From contig JAXMAO010000004.1 of the NCBI GenBank assembly GCA_046350375.1, positions 278,921-342,920 on the forward strand: a DNA stretch of 64,000 nt, given 5' to 3'. This DNA comes from JAXMAO01 sp046350375 (GTDB lineage: Bacteria > Planctomycetota > Phycisphaerae > UBA1845 > UTPLA1). Positions 1 through 8,652 of this stretch are shown here, piece after piece (the first letter of the stretch is position 1; every line of letters starts with the position of its first letter). Position numbers and translations under genes: made by a program. A model generated the notes under the pieces. The model was not told the origin of the DNA. It was given only the letters and a program-made list of their open reading frames with translations, and ran no database searches.

Positions 1-331
1 TCTGGGCGGCGGGGTGAACGCCCTGTCCGGGGTGCTTGCGGTGGCCATGGATGCGGATGATGCAGGCGGTGATGGCGGCGTAGGGGTCGGCGGCGCGGAG
101 GGCGTCGCGTCCGGGCGGCAGCGGCTGAGACTGGCTGACGACCACGGCGCCGGCCGCAGTGGTGGCCAGCAGGCGCTCGTAGCGCGGCTTGGCGAGGAAG
201 CTGAGATCGGCCGGGCCGGCGTCTTCCAGCGTGGCGACGGCGCTGACGGCGCGCTGCGGGTCGCCGTCGACGGTGACCGGCAGTCGGTTGTCGGCCAGAA
301 AGCGGGCCAGCTCGGCAAGCGTGACTTGCAT
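1..331 (-). CDS. lpxD: UDP-3-O-(3-hydroxyacyl)glucosamine N-acyltransferase LpxD, N-terminal part
   Basis: The frame read leftward from an ATG at 331 stays open to the window edge, so only the first 110 residues are present. They match the N-terminal uridine-binding domain of LpxD: a TLAELARFL start, then ATLEDAGPADLSFLAKPRY, then LLATTAAGAVVVS, DPYAAITACI and finally HPAAQ, which leads into the left-handed beta-helix of the family. LpxD adds the second acyl chain in lipid A synthesis on the cytoplasmic side of the inner membrane, so the organism probably makes a lipid A-like molecule. The assignment rests on the order of these motifs. The catalytic histidine lies outside the window. A radical SAM gene lies upstream on the same strand. 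Confidence 0.85.
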   Translation of the reverse strand, partial: MQVTLAELARFLADNRLPVTVDGDPQRAVSAVATLEDAGPADLSFLAKPRYERLLATTAAGAVVVSQSQPLPPGRDALRAADPYAAITACIIRIHGHRKHPGQGVHPAAQ

Positions 332-419
332 GGGCGGCGGCAAACCCCTTCCAGAATGGGGCGAATGTAAGCGGTTCGGCCGGCGGCGACAAGCGCCGCG
401 GGACCGGCCGCGGGCGGCA

Positions 420-1166
420 TTATCCGACGCCGAAGTCGGAGCTGTGCCGCAGCAGGTCGACGCGCGGATGATCGCGGAGCCACGCGAATTCCTCGCAGAA
501 CCACTGCCGGATCTCGTCGTCCATGAGCTGCGCCGAGCGCGAGTTGCTGGTGAACAGGTTGACGATTCCGAAGTGGAACTTTTCGAGCAGCAGGTCGATG
601 TCGCGGCGGACCGAGTCGCGCGTCTGCCCGCGGAAGCCGACCAGCAGGTTGATGGAATCGGTGGCGGCGGCGACCTCGTCGACCGAATCCCAGCGCATGG
701 CCTTGTTGAGCACGCCGTTGCGGAGCCGGTCGTCGAAGGTCTCGACGCCCAGGAACAGGTGGACGCGCGTGGGCGGTCCGTCGGCGTGTTCGACGGCGAA
801 ATAGCGGCGCATGGCGTCGAAGTCGCGGCGATAGGCCCAGTAGCTCTCGGTGTAGAATTCGCGAATGGCGCGCTTTGCAATGAGGCGGCGGATGTCGGCC
901 CGGACGTCGGCGGGCAGCTCCTGAATGCTGCCGGAGTTGATGACCTGCAACCGGCCGAATTCGCCGGTGACGCGGGCCAGCTCGGCGTCGGCGACGCGGC
1001 GGATCTCGCCGGTGTCGGCGGTGTTGTCGGCGATGTAGTCGCAGAAGGTGCAGCGCGACCAGACGCAGGGCAGGCCGCGGAGCAGAACGACCTCGCGCGG
1101 GCGCGGCGCGACGGTGTAGCGCGCGTAGCGCCGCAGACTGGCCGCGACCGGCAGCGGGCTGGACAT
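420..1166 (-). CDS. Radical SAM protein of unknown substrate
   Basis: This 248-residue protein has a cysteine cluster CVWSRCTFCDY at residues 34-44 (C34, C39, C42). That is a C-x4-C-x2-C spacing rather than the usual C-x3-C-x2-C, preceded by VVLLRGLP. The later INSGSIQEL, VHLFLGVETFDD and INLLVGFRGQT segments fit the strands of a partial TIM barrel that binds S-adenosylmethionine. It probably ligates a [4Fe-4S] cluster and performs radical chemistry in the cytoplasm, but no substrate can be inferred. ATG 1166 is chosen because the homology-like sequence starts there. The frame stays open far upstream, but that part lies antisense to the phosphatase gene. Confidence 0.75.
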   Translation of the reverse strand: MSSPLPVAASLRRYARYTVAPRPREVVLLRGLPCVWSRCTFCDYIADNTADTGEIRRVADAELARVTGEFGRLQVINSGSIQELPADVRADIRRLIAKRAIREFYTESYWAYRRDFDAMRRYFAVEHADGPPTRVHLFLGVETFDDRLRNGVLNKAMRWDSVDEVAAATDSINLLVGFRGQTRDSVRRDIDLLLEKFHFGIVNLFTSNSRSAQLMDDEIRQWFCEEFAWLRDHPRVDLLRHSSDFGVG

Positions 1167-1235
1167 GGGACAATTGTAACCGCGCCGCCCGGCCCGCGGC
1201 TCGACCGGACGGACGCCGGCAACTACCCTCTGGTC

Positions 1236-3008
1236 ATGGGCGAATCGACGGGCGGCATCGCGCTGACCGAGTTCATCGAACTGGCGACGCTGCACGAGTT
1301 GCAGAAGACGTTTGCCGGGCTGACGGGCGTGGCGATCTCGATTCGCGACGCCGCGGGGGCGGCGCTCACGCCGCCGGCCGGCGAAAGCGAATTCTGCCAG
1401 CGGATGCTGGCGGGGGGCAGCTCGGCCGAGGCCTGCCGCTGCAGCCACGCGCAGGCGGTGTCGGCGGCGCTGGCGGCCGGCGCGCCGTGCCGGGTGGAGT
1501 GTCACGCGCACCTGACGCAGTATGCCGCGCCGCTGACGGTCAACGGGCAGCAGCTCGGCGCGCTGGTGGTGGGGGACCGGCCGCGGCGACCGCTGACTGA
1601 CGACCAGCTGCGCGAGCTGTCGCGGCTGCACGGGCTGGAGTTCGAGCCGCTGCGGCGGGCGGCCTGGGGGTTGCAGCGCTGGAGCGATCGCGAGTCGAAC
1701 GCGGCGGTGCGGTTTTCGCAACTGCTGGCGAACGCGCTGGCGCGACTCTGCTGGCAGGAGTTTGAGCTGCGGCGGCGGGTGGAGGAACTGAGCACCGTCT
1801 ACGGCGTGTCGACACTGCTGGCGGGCGAGCGCGAGCTGAAGGAGGTGCTCAACGTCGCGGCCCAGCTTGTGGCCGACGTGCTGAAGGTGCGGGCGCTGTC
1901 GATCCGCCTGCTCGACGAGGAGACCGGCGAGCTGAAGATCGCCGCGGTGCACAACCTGTCGGACGAGTATCTGAACAAGGGGCCGCTGCACGCGTCGGAC
2001 AGCCCGATCGACCAGGAGGCGCTGCAAGGCCGGCTGGTCTATCTGGCCGACATGCCGAGCGATCCGCGGACGATCTACAAGGACGAGGCGCGGCGCGAGG
2101 GAATCGCGTCGGCGCTGGTCGCGGCGCTGTCCTATCGCGGCAAGCACATCGGCGTAATGCGAATCTACAGCGGCGAGCAGCGGCAGTTCTCGCCGCTCGA
2201 GGCGGCGCTGCTGCGGGCGGTGGCCGGGCAGGTGGCGGCGGCGATCATTCACGCGCGGATGCGCCGCGCGGCGCGCGAGGCCGAGGCGCTCGAGCGCCAG
2301 GTGAAGCTGGCAGGCGAGGTGCAGCGGCGGATGATCCCGGCGGACGTGCCGCGGATGGCACGGCTGGAGATCGGCTGCGTCTATGAGCCCAGCGCCGAGC
2401 TGGGGGGCGACTTCTACGACTTCATCGAGTTCACGGGCGGCCACCTGGGCGTGGCGATCGCCGACGTGGTGGGCAAGGGGGTGCCGGCCAGCCTGATGAT
2501 GGCGTCGGTGCGGGCGGCGCTGCGGGCGCACGCCCGCTCGATTCACGACATCGACGACATCATGGTCGAGACGAACCGCCAGTTGTGCCGCGACCGGCAG
2601 ATGAACGCGTTCGTGACGGCGTTCTACGGCGTGCTCGACACCGCGGGCATGCGGTTCACCTACTGCAACGCCGGGCACGAGCCGGTGCGGCTGCTGCGGG
2701 CGGGCGAGATCGCGCTGCTCGACGCGGGCGGGCTGGCGCTGGGGATCGACGCGGACGAGCACTACGAGCGCGGCGTGCAGGAACTGCGGCCGGGCGACGT
2801 GCTGACCTTCGTCACCGACGGCGTGATCGAGGCGCTGGACTATGAGGGGCAGCAGTTCGGCCGCGGGCGGCTGCACGATTCGATTCGCGCGCACGCCGGG
2901 CTGGCCGCGCCGCACCTGGCGCAGCAGATTTTGTGGGACGTGCGGCGCTTCGCCGGACTGGCGGCGCAGTCGGACGACCTGACGGTGGTGGTGGTTCGGG
3001 TGGGCTGA
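1236..3008 (+). CDS. PocR-GAF-SpoIIE/PP2C family serine phosphatase
   Basis: The 590-residue protein has three parts. Residues 15-175 look like a PocR ligand-binding domain, with cysteines at 54, 67, 69, 85 and 89. Residues about 185-340 form a GAF domain. A short coiled linker with VKLAGEVQRRMIP leads into a SpoIIE/PP2C phosphatase domain. The phosphatase shows LGGDFYDF, IADVVGKGVPASLMMA, TDGVIEA and the terminal SDDLTVV aspartates that bind divalent metal. Such proteins usually dephosphorylate anti-sigma-factor antagonists. No anti-sigma gene is nearby. A second GAF-PP2C gene converges on it 12 bp away, which suggests a pair of signalling phosphatases with different input domains. Confidence 0.85.
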   Translation: MGESTGGIALTEFIELATLHELQKTFAGLTGVAISIRDAAGAALTPPAGESEFCQRMLAGGSSAEACRCSHAQAVSAALAAGAPCRVECHAHLTQYAAPLTVNGQQLGALVVGDRPRRPLTDDQLRELSRLHGLEFEPLRRAAWGLQRWSDRESNAAVRFSQLLANALARLCWQEFELRRRVEELSTVYGVSTLLAGERELKEVLNVAAQLVADVLKVRALSIRLLDEETGELKIAAVHNLSDEYLNKGPLHASDSPIDQEALQGRLVYLADMPSDPRTIYKDEARREGIASALVAALSYRGKHIGVMRIYSGEQRQFSPLEAALLRAVAGQVAAAIIHARMRRAAREAEALERQVKLAGEVQRRMIPADVPRMARLEIGCVYEPSAELGGDFYDFIEFTGGHLGVAIADVVGKGVPASLMMASVRAALRAHARSIHDIDDIMVETNRQLCRDRQMNAFVTAFYGVLDTAGMRFTYCNAGHEPVRLLRAGEIALLDAGGLALGIDADEHYERGVQELRPGDVLTFVTDGVIEALDYEGQQFGRGRLHDSIRAHAGLAAPHLAQQILWDVRRFAGLAAQSDDLTVVVVRVG

Positions 3009-3020
3009 GCGGCGAGGCGG

Positions 3021-4310
3021 TCAGACGCGCTTGACGATCACGCCGGTGAGGTCGTCCTTCTGGGGCGTGCCGGCAGCGAACCGTTCCAGGTCGTCGCGGA
3101 TCTGCTGGAGGATCTCGGCGGCCGGGCGGCTGCGGTGGGTGCGGACCAGTTCGGCGACGCGCGCCGAGCCGAACTGCTCGTTGGCGGCGTTGGTCCACTC
3201 GAAGAAGCCGTCGGTGAAGAGCAGGAACATGTCGCCGGGCTCGAACTGGAGCTCGGAGACGTCGTCGAAGGTGACGATCGGCAGGATGCCCAGCGGCACG
3301 GTGTTGGCGGGCTGCTCGACGACGTCGCCGGTGGCGGCGCGGAAGATGAGCATCGGGCCGTGCCCGGCCGAGCAATAGACCATGCGGCGCTGCGCCGGGT
3401 CGAGCACGGCCAGGACGGCGGTGACGAAGCGGTTGTCGGGCAGGTCGTTGCAGAGCAGGGCGTTGATGAGTCCGAGGGTGCGCGGCAGATCGCTGGTGAG
3501 CGAGACGGCGGCGCGCAGCAGGGCGCGCCACTCGGAGACGACCAGCGCCGGGCCGATGCCGTGGCCGGTGGCGTCGGCGATGGAGATGACGAGCCGGTCG
3601 CTGTCGGGCGGGGTGAACAGGTCGTAATTGTCGCCGCCGGTTTCGTCGGCGGGCTGAAAAAGGCCGGCGATTTCAAAACCCGGCACGCTGGGCATGTCGC
3701 GCGGGATGAGGGCCTGCTGGATGGAGCGGGCGATTTCGAGATTCTGCACGAGGCGCTGCTTTTCGGCGAACTGCTCCATGAGGAGCTGCCGCTGCACGGC
3801 GACTCCGGCCTGGGCGCCGAAGGTGTGGACGAGCTGCTCGTCCCACGCGTCAAAGGCGCCGCCGCGCTTGTTGAGCACCTGAAGCACGCCGATGAACGAG
3901 TTGTCGTAGCCGACCAGCGGAAAGGCGAGGATGTTGCGGGTGCGGAAGCCGGTGCGCCGGTCGACCTCGGGGTTGAAGCGGGCGTCGGCGTAGGCGTCGG
4001 CGACATTGATGACCGCGCCGGTGCGGACGACCTCGCCGGCGATGCCGCGCGACGCGGGCAGGCGGAGCTGCTCGACGCCGGTGGCGACGCGGCTGACGAG
4101 CTGGTCGGCGGCGCGGTCGAACAGGAAGACGGTGGCGCGTTCGCAGTCGAGCACGCGCAGCGCCGCCCGCTCGATGTCTTCGAGCAGCGGCTGGAGCTCG
4201 GTGGTGGCGCCCAGTCGGCGCGAGACCTCGAGCACGGCCAGCAGGTCGGCGATGCGGTCGTCGGCCGAATGGGCGCTGCGCTGCGCGGCGGCGACCTGGG
4301 GATCGTTCAT
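3021..4310 (-). CDS. GAF-SpoIIE/PP2C family serine phosphatase
   Basis: This 429-residue cytoplasmic protein has a GAF domain (about residues 37-185) and a helical linker LEIARSIQQALIP that matches the linker of PP2C regulators. The C-terminal SpoIIE phosphatase domain carries TGGDNYDLF, IADATGHGIGPALV, LLFTDGFFEW and QKDDLTGVIV. The metal-binding aspartates are present. It probably turns a small-molecule or redox input into dephosphorylation of a partner such as an anti-sigma antagonist. It converges with the PocR-GAF-PP2C gene and the phosphatase halves are clearly alike. A methyltransferase gene lies just upstream in the same direction. Confidence 0.85.
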   Translation of the reverse strand: MNDPQVAAAQRSAHSADDRIADLLAVLEVSRRLGATTELQPLLEDIERAALRVLDCERATVFLFDRAADQLVSRVATGVEQLRLPASRGIAGEVVRTGAVINVADAYADARFNPEVDRRTGFRTRNILAFPLVGYDNSFIGVLQVLNKRGGAFDAWDEQLVHTFGAQAGVAVQRQLLMEQFAEKQRLVQNLEIARSIQQALIPRDMPSVPGFEIAGLFQPADETGGDNYDLFTPPDSDRLVISIADATGHGIGPALVVSEWRALLRAAVSLTSDLPRTLGLINALLCNDLPDNRFVTAVLAVLDPAQRRMVYCSAGHGPMLIFRAATGDVVEQPANTVPLGILPIVTFDDVSELQFEPGDMFLLFTDGFFEWTNAANEQFGSARVAELVRTHRSRPAAEILQQIRDDLERFAAGTPQKDDLTGVIVKRV

Positions 4311-4346
4311 GCTGCACCTGCGACCAGGCCAGGTCGTGCCGGCCTG

Positions 4347-5009
4347 TCAGACCGCGCCGACCGTCACGAACAAGGGAACCAGCACGCCGAACTTGCGCTG
4401 GCTGATGGTTCGAAACCCGGCCTCGCGGAAGTACTGCCGCATGACCGAGGCGGGGGCGTGATAGACGCGACCCTCGGCGCGGGTCACGAACACGTCGAAC
4501 GCAATCCAGCCGATCAGGTTGTCCCGGAAGCCGTCTATGATCATCAGCCGCCCGCCGGGCCGCAAGACGCGGTGGAACTCGCGCACGACGGCGGCCTGGT
4601 GGGGGTAGTGGTGGAACGAGTTGCTGCAGGTCAGCAGATCGAAGCTGTGGTCGGTAAAGGGCAGGTGCTCGGCGTCGCCGTGAATGAACGGCAGCGGCTG
4701 GCCTTCGCCGCGGCGGGTCTTCTCGGCGGCATGGCGGCACATGGTGTGGGAGTAGTCGAGCCCGACGACGCGCCGCGCGGGCAGCGCCGCGTTGGCGAGC
4801 ATGCCGCACCAGGTGCCGGTGCCGCAGCCGACGTCGAGGGCGTCGAAGGGCGCGGGGTCTGCGAGGCGCCAGCGGACGACCTCGGTGAGAAACGCCCGAT
4901 AAGAGGGCTGGAAGACGACGCGCTGCAGGATGGAGCGATCGTAGCTGGGGGCCCAGCGTTCGAACTGGTGCCTTGCGGCCTCCTTGGTGGCGTGTCGGGT
5001 GTGGTGCAT
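4347..5009 (-). CDS. Class I SAM-dependent methyltransferase (UbiE/type 11)
   Basis: The protein (220 residues from ATG 5009) has a Rossmann-fold methyltransferase core: LDVGCGTGTWCGML (motif I), VVGLDYSHTMC (motif II), GDAEHLPFTDHSFDLLTCSNSFHH and REFHRVLRPGGRLMIID. This pattern belongs to the UbiE/Methyltransf_11 group. The substrate is not evident; a small molecule or lipid quinone is possible. An earlier in-frame GTG at 5042 would add 11 residues but has no ribosome-binding site, so the ATG is preferred, with modest certainty. It may be co-transcribed with the downstream GAF-PP2C gene. Confidence 0.8.
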   Translation of the reverse strand: MHHTRHATKEAARHQFERWAPSYDRSILQRVVFQPSYRAFLTEVVRWRLADPAPFDALDVGCGTGTWCGMLANAALPARRVVGLDYSHTMCRHAAEKTRRGEGQPLPFIHGDAEHLPFTDHSFDLLTCSNSFHHYPHQAAVVREFHRVLRPGGRLMIIDGFRDNLIGWIAFDVFVTRAEGRVYHAPASVMRQYFREAGFRTISQRKFGVLVPLFVTVGAV

Positions 5010-5179
5010 GCGCTCACGCGTCTGGACGCTGGACCTCGGCACTGTAGCAGGCGCGGGCCGCGCGGGACAGCACGGCGCACGGGCGGTTCAAGTTCCCCCG
5101 CGCGGCGGACCGATGATCTATCGCCAGCACGCCGCGCGTCGCTGGCGGATCTCGCCGAGCGCCGTCAGCGGAACCAACC

Positions 5180-5353
5180 ATGTCGAAGCGCGAACTGATC
5201 GACCGCATCCGTCGCCTCAACACGACCGCCCGCGAGGAATTCCTGGCTGGCTTCAGCGAGAACGAGCTGAATGACTACCTGCGCCAGCTCGAGGGGCTCG
5301 GCTCGCGCGTCCGGTTCAGCCGGGCGCGTAAAGGCCGCGCCGGCCTGGGCTGA
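5180..5353 (+). CDS. Small conserved-looking hypothetical protein, 57 residues
   Basis: The frame begins MSKRELIDRIRRLN and continues with FLAGFSENELNDYLRQLE, ending in a basic tail of Arg and Lys. It has no membrane segment and looks like a short helical, possibly nucleic-acid-associated protein. The codon usage is typical of the neighbouring genes (G/C in third positions), which supports a real gene despite its length. It lies between the divergent methyltransferase and the convergent lipoprotein gene. No function can be assigned. Confidence 0.5.
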   Translation: MSKRELIDRIRRLNTTAREEFLAGFSENELNDYLRQLEGLGSRVRFSRARKGRAGLG

Positions 5354-5372
5354 TTCGATTCCTCCGCCCGTT

Positions 5373-6515
5373 CTAACGCGCCTGCCCGCGCGTCGCCGCC
5401 GCCGCCCGCTGCATTGCCTGGGCGCGCGGATGGCCGGCAAATCGGCTCACCAGCATTGAATAGATCTCGCTCTCGGCGGCCTTGTTGCCCTCGAGCCGGA
5501 AGGTCTGCGCCTTTCCGGACCAGGCCGAGAGCTGCTCGATCGACCCGGGCGCGGCGCTGGCCGCGGCCTGGTCGAACTGCTGCCGCGCCGCCGCATAGTC
5601 GTACAGCTCGTCGGTCGCGACATGGCCGGCCAACATCGCGCCCATCCAGCGACGCTGGGCGCTGGCGGAGCTGTCGGCGGAAGCGTCGGTCAGCGCGGTC
5701 AGCGCGGCCTTGAGCTTCTCGGGCGGCGGCGCCAGCTCGGCCTGAACCGCCTCGGCGAAGAGGCTCGCGCCGCGGCCCAGGGCGGAGTTGTCGGCCACCA
5801 GCCCGTCGAGCGACTGGGCGATCGTGCCGGCGCTGCGCCACTCGTCGACATCTTGATAGATGAGGTACTGCTGGTTGTCGGCGCCGCCGGTGCCGATCGG
5901 CTCGTAGAGCGCCGTCAGCAGTCGGACGGCGGCCTTGGGCGGCAGGTGGTCGAGGCGGACGGCCGACGACGTGGCGGTCGGCCGCGCGACGGCGGCGCCG
6001 CTCAGCAGATAAACCTGGTAGAATTCGTCGTTTCCGCGCGGGGCGGGCGGGGCCGGCGGCGGGATGCTGGGCGGAGCGACGGGGCGCGGGCTGGCGGAAG
6101 TCTCCGCGGGACGACGGGCAATCGGCGCCGGGGCGGGGGCGCGCTGCGGCTCGCGAGCGGGCGGAGTCGGCGCGCGGCTGACCGAGAGCGATTCCTCGAC
6201 CGGCGTGACGCTCTCGGAGTTGCCGGCGGGCGCCGGGCGCGGCGCGGGAGCCGAACGAACCGGCGCGGGCGCGGGCCGCGGCGCGGCGGCCTGGCGCGTG
6301 TCGGGCGGCGGCGGTTGGCTCGGCGGCGACTGTTGTGCCATCTGCGACGACTGCTGCGGCGGGCGGCTGCCGGTCGGGTGGACCTGCCGGGTCGGCTTTT
6401 TCCACCAGCGCGACTCGGATTCCCAATCGACCTGGTTGCAGGCGGCCAGCAGCCCGGGCAGCGTGACGAGCAGGGCGGCGGCGAGCGATCGGCGGCGCAG
6501 TACGGATGGGGCCAC
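5373..6515 (-). CDS. Proline-rich lipoprotein of unknown function
   Basis: The 380-residue product starts at GTG 6515, behind an AAGGAAG ribosome-binding site. It has a signal peptide ending in a lipobox (LPGLLAAC, Cys26). A long Pro/Ala-rich, probably disordered linker (about residues 40-165) follows, then a globular C-terminal domain of about 210 residues with QVYLLSGAA, DNQQYLIYQDVDEW and TPR-like alternation near the end (YDYAAARQQFDQAA). It is probably anchored in a membrane with its domain in the periplasm. I do not recognise the family. A tail-side helical-repeat role, such as a scaffold, is a guess. Confidence 0.7.
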   Translation of the reverse strand: MAPSVLRRRSLAAALLVTLPGLLAACNQVDWESESRWWKKPTRQVHPTGSRPPQQSSQMAQQSPPSQPPPPDTRQAAAPRPAPAPVRSAPAPRPAPAGNSESVTPVEESLSVSRAPTPPAREPQRAPAPAPIARRPAETSASPRPVAPPSIPPPAPPAPRGNDEFYQVYLLSGAAVARPTATSSAVRLDHLPPKAAVRLLTALYEPIGTGGADNQQYLIYQDVDEWRSAGTIAQSLDGLVADNSALGRGASLFAEAVQAELAPPPEKLKAALTALTDASADSSASAQRRWMGAMLAGHVATDELYDYAAARQQFDQAAASAAPGSIEQLSAWSGKAQTFRLEGNKAAESEIYSMLVSRFAGHPRAQAMQRAAAATRGQAR

Positions 6516-6871
6516 GGGACTAACTTCCTTTCATATCGGGGGCTACCAGTTGACCGGCGGCACGGGCGGGCTGTCAAGGCGAGATCACCGTGCGAGCCGT
6601 TGGGCCGGCCGGTTGTGCCGGTTGTAGCGATTCTGACGCTCTCCAGAATTTCGGTTCGGGGCTATTACGGGGCGTAAAGATAGGCTGAATTCTCAGAGAT
6701 CTGCCTCGCATTGTGAAAAAGCGGTGGGTAGCATTAGGCAGGTTGGGGAAAGCAGCGGTCCGACTTCCCATCCGGGGCGCGTTCTGAAGCGCCCACGATC
6801 CTGCCTGTCCCCGACCGGAGAAAGTTGCCGTCTCGATCGTGTCAATGCGGTCGTCGGCAGCGGAGGCGGGA
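6516..6871. other. Divergent intergenic region, no gene seen
   Basis: These 356 bases separate the minus-strand lipoprotein gene from the plus-strand isochorismatase-like gene, so promoters for both are expected here. The centre (about 6640-6730) is less GC-rich than the flanks. I see no convincing promoter pair, RNA gene or repeat. Short open frames here lack coding character. Confidence 0.4.
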
Positions 6872-7690
6872 ATGAGCACCGCAGCGCGTCGCAAGGGCTT
6901 CGATCGGGTTCTGCTCGATCTGAACACGCAGTGCGACTACCTGCTGCCTTCGGGCGCAGCGCCGGTCGTCAACCGAGCAGGACTGATTTCCAACATTCGC
7001 AAGCTGTTCGAGTGGGCACGTTCGTGCGGGGTCCCCGTGATCTCCAGCCTGAACGCGCACCGCCCCGATGAGCCGGTGAACGGCATGCCGCGGCATTGCG
7101 TTGATCGCACGCCCGGCCAGAAGAAGCTGCCGTTCACGCTGCTCCCGCGGCGCATCCTGCTCGATGGCGACAACACACTTGACCTGCCGCACGACCTGCT
7201 GGGTCGCTATCGGCAGGTCGTCTTCGCGAAGCGCTCGCGCGACCTCTTGTCGAATCCAAAGGCCGACCGGCTGCTGACCGAGATGCCCGAGTCGCACGTG
7301 ATCATCTTCGGCGTGCTGACCGAGTATTGCGTCAAGGCGACGGTTCTGGGGCTGCTGACGCGCCGCCGGAACGTGGTGGTCGTCTCCGATGCGTGCGGTC
7401 ACTGGAACGCGCCCGAGGCCGAGCTGGCGATGCGCCAGATGGACGCCAAGGGGGCCTTCCTGATTCCGACCGACCAGATTCTGCAGAACGCGCCGCTGCC
7501 GGTGCGGCTCTTCCCGGTCGCCCCGGAAGAGGGGCGGACCAACGGCGAACATGCCGCCAACGAGCCGGCGGGCGACAATGGCGTTCCCGTGGGCTCGCGG
7601 ATGTCCGGCAGCGGATCCTTGCGGCTGGCGGCGGCGCGGCGGCGTGCAGCCTCGCCGGCGCGGGGACCGGTCGGCCGACCCTTGCCTTAG
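6872..7690 (+). CDS. Isochorismatase-like cysteine hydrolase
   Basis: The 272-residue protein begins at ATG 6872, with GGAGGCGGGA just upstream; an in-frame GTG at 6839 is less likely. The isochorismatase-fold catalytic triad is visible as Asp16 (VLLDLNTQCDY), Lys120 (VVFAKRS) and Cys153 (FGVLTEYCVKATVLGLL). The fold covers nicotinamidases, N-carbamoylsarcosine amidases and related amidohydrolases, and the substrate cannot be chosen from sequence. The last 50 residues are low-complexity Arg/Ala/Gly and probably disordered. A ferredoxin gene follows 71 bp downstream; a functional link is uncertain. Confidence 0.8.
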   Translation: MSTAARRKGFDRVLLDLNTQCDYLLPSGAAPVVNRAGLISNIRKLFEWARSCGVPVISSLNAHRPDEPVNGMPRHCVDRTPGQKKLPFTLLPRRILLDGDNTLDLPHDLLGRYRQVVFAKRSRDLLSNPKADRLLTEMPESHVIIFGVLTEYCVKATVLGLLTRRRNVVVVSDACGHWNAPEAELAMRQMDAKGAFLIPTDQILQNAPLPVRLFPVAPEEGRTNGEHAANEPAGDNGVPVGSRMSGSGSLRLAAARRRAASPARGPVGRPLP

Positions 7691-7761
7691 CCTGCTGATG
7701 GCCTACCATGTCGCGGAGCGTCGGCCGGTGTGCGCCGGCGGGCGAAACCTCGGACCGCGCA

Positions 7762-8031
7762 ATGGCGAAGAAACTCCCCAAGCAACTGGCAATTCTCGAT
7801 GAAGACCTGTGCACCGGCTGCGACGCCTGCGTGACGGTCTGCCCGGTCGACTGCATCGACAAGGTCTACGATCCGCATCATCCCGGCTATGCGATGGGGG
7901 TGTGCACGATCGACCTGAAGCGCTGCATCGGGTGCAAGCTGTGCGCGCAGGTCTGCCCGTGGGACGTGATCACCATGGTGCCCAGCGAGGAAGTGCTGGC
8001 GACCGGCCGGGCGGATGCGATGCTGGCGTAG
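7762..8031 (+). CDS. 2x[4Fe-4S] ferredoxin
   Basis: The 89-residue protein carries two clear cluster motifs, CTGCDACVTVCPVDC (from residue 17) and CIGCKLCAQVCPWDV. It is therefore an 8-Fe ferredoxin-type electron carrier with a 15-20 residue spacer (HHPGYAMGVCTIDLK) between the motifs. ATG 7762 is preferred because family-like sequence (MAKKLPKQLAILDEDLC) starts there, although the frame is open further upstream. It may serve as a soluble low-potential electron donor. The neighbouring genes do not show the partner oxidoreductase. Confidence 0.85.
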   Translation: MAKKLPKQLAILDEDLCTGCDACVTVCPVDCIDKVYDPHHPGYAMGVCTIDLKRCIGCKLCAQVCPWDVITMVPSEEVLATGRADAMLA

Positions 8032-8082
8032 GGCGTGATCGCGCTACGTCCGGCAGCCGCGACTCCCAATCGTCACGCCTTT

Positions 8083-8652
8083 CTACCCTAGCCGTTCCGT
8101 GGGGGGCTCTTGGCAGCGGTCCGCCTGAAACTGCTCAATCACGGCGCAGAGCCTTCGAAAAGACCTCGAGTTTGTCCGCAATCGCGGAACGTCGATGAGT
8201 CGGGTCAACCGGGCTTGGTCGGCAGTTTCCCTGTATTTGCCGTAGAGTCGCTTGATGCGCCCCTTGAGGTCTCCGCATTTGTCCGGGTTGTTGAGGTCAA
8301 AGGCCGGGACGCCGCCGACGATCCACGCTTCGAATTCCCGAACTGGCAGCACAACCCGATTCAGTTGGCAGGATTCAAGCGACAACATGCGTGCTTCGAG
8401 TGCCGGCCCAAGCGTCGCGGCACAGTCCTCGTCCGCGTCGATCACGAGAAGGATCATGCCGTGGGGCCTGAGGTTGGTGGCGGCGATGGCAATCGCACGT
8501 TGCAGCGTGCTCGAGTCCGCTAGATTCGCGAGGCGGCTTCTCGGAAAGCGAATCGCATTGGCCACCCGTAGCGATGGCACGATTTTCCGCAGGAGTGCCG
8601 GTACGGCGTCCACATCTCCGTGCCCTTCGACAATGGGCGCGATGTCATTCAC
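8083..8652 (-). CDS. DUF4276 (TOPRIM-like) protein, partner of the AAA ATPase
   Basis: The 189-residue protein starts PIVEGHGDVDAVPALLRKI, with acidic Glu9. It has a second acidic cluster VIDADEDC around residues 70-77 and a REFEAWIVGG segment near residue 105. This E...DxD layout is that of DUF4276, a TOPRIM-like fold related to the nuclease half of OLD proteins. Its start codon overlaps the stop of the upstream ATPase gene by 4 bp (ATGA), so the two are translationally coupled. By analogy with OLD, Gabija and PARIS systems, it is probably the effector nuclease controlled by the ATPase. The activity and phage-defence role are inference. Confidence 0.75.
   Translation of the reverse strand: MNDIAPIVEGHGDVDAVPALLRKIVPSLRVANAIRFPRSRLANLADSSTLQRAIAIAATNLRPHGMILLVIDADEDCAATLGPALEARMLSLESCQLNRVVLPVREFEAWIVGGVPAFDLNNPDKCGDLKGRIKRLYGKYRETADQARLTRLIDVPRLRTNSRSFRRLCAVIEQFQADRCQEPPTERLG

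Noticed and set aside
14..370. Plus-strand open frame of 118 codons at the left edge
   Set aside because: It is the antisense of the lpxD start; the minus-strand frame has clear family motifs.
1167..2915. Long upstream extension of the radical SAM frame on the minus strand
   Set aside because: It lies antisense to the PocR-GAF-PP2C gene and has no protein-like pattern; high GC keeps antisense frames open.
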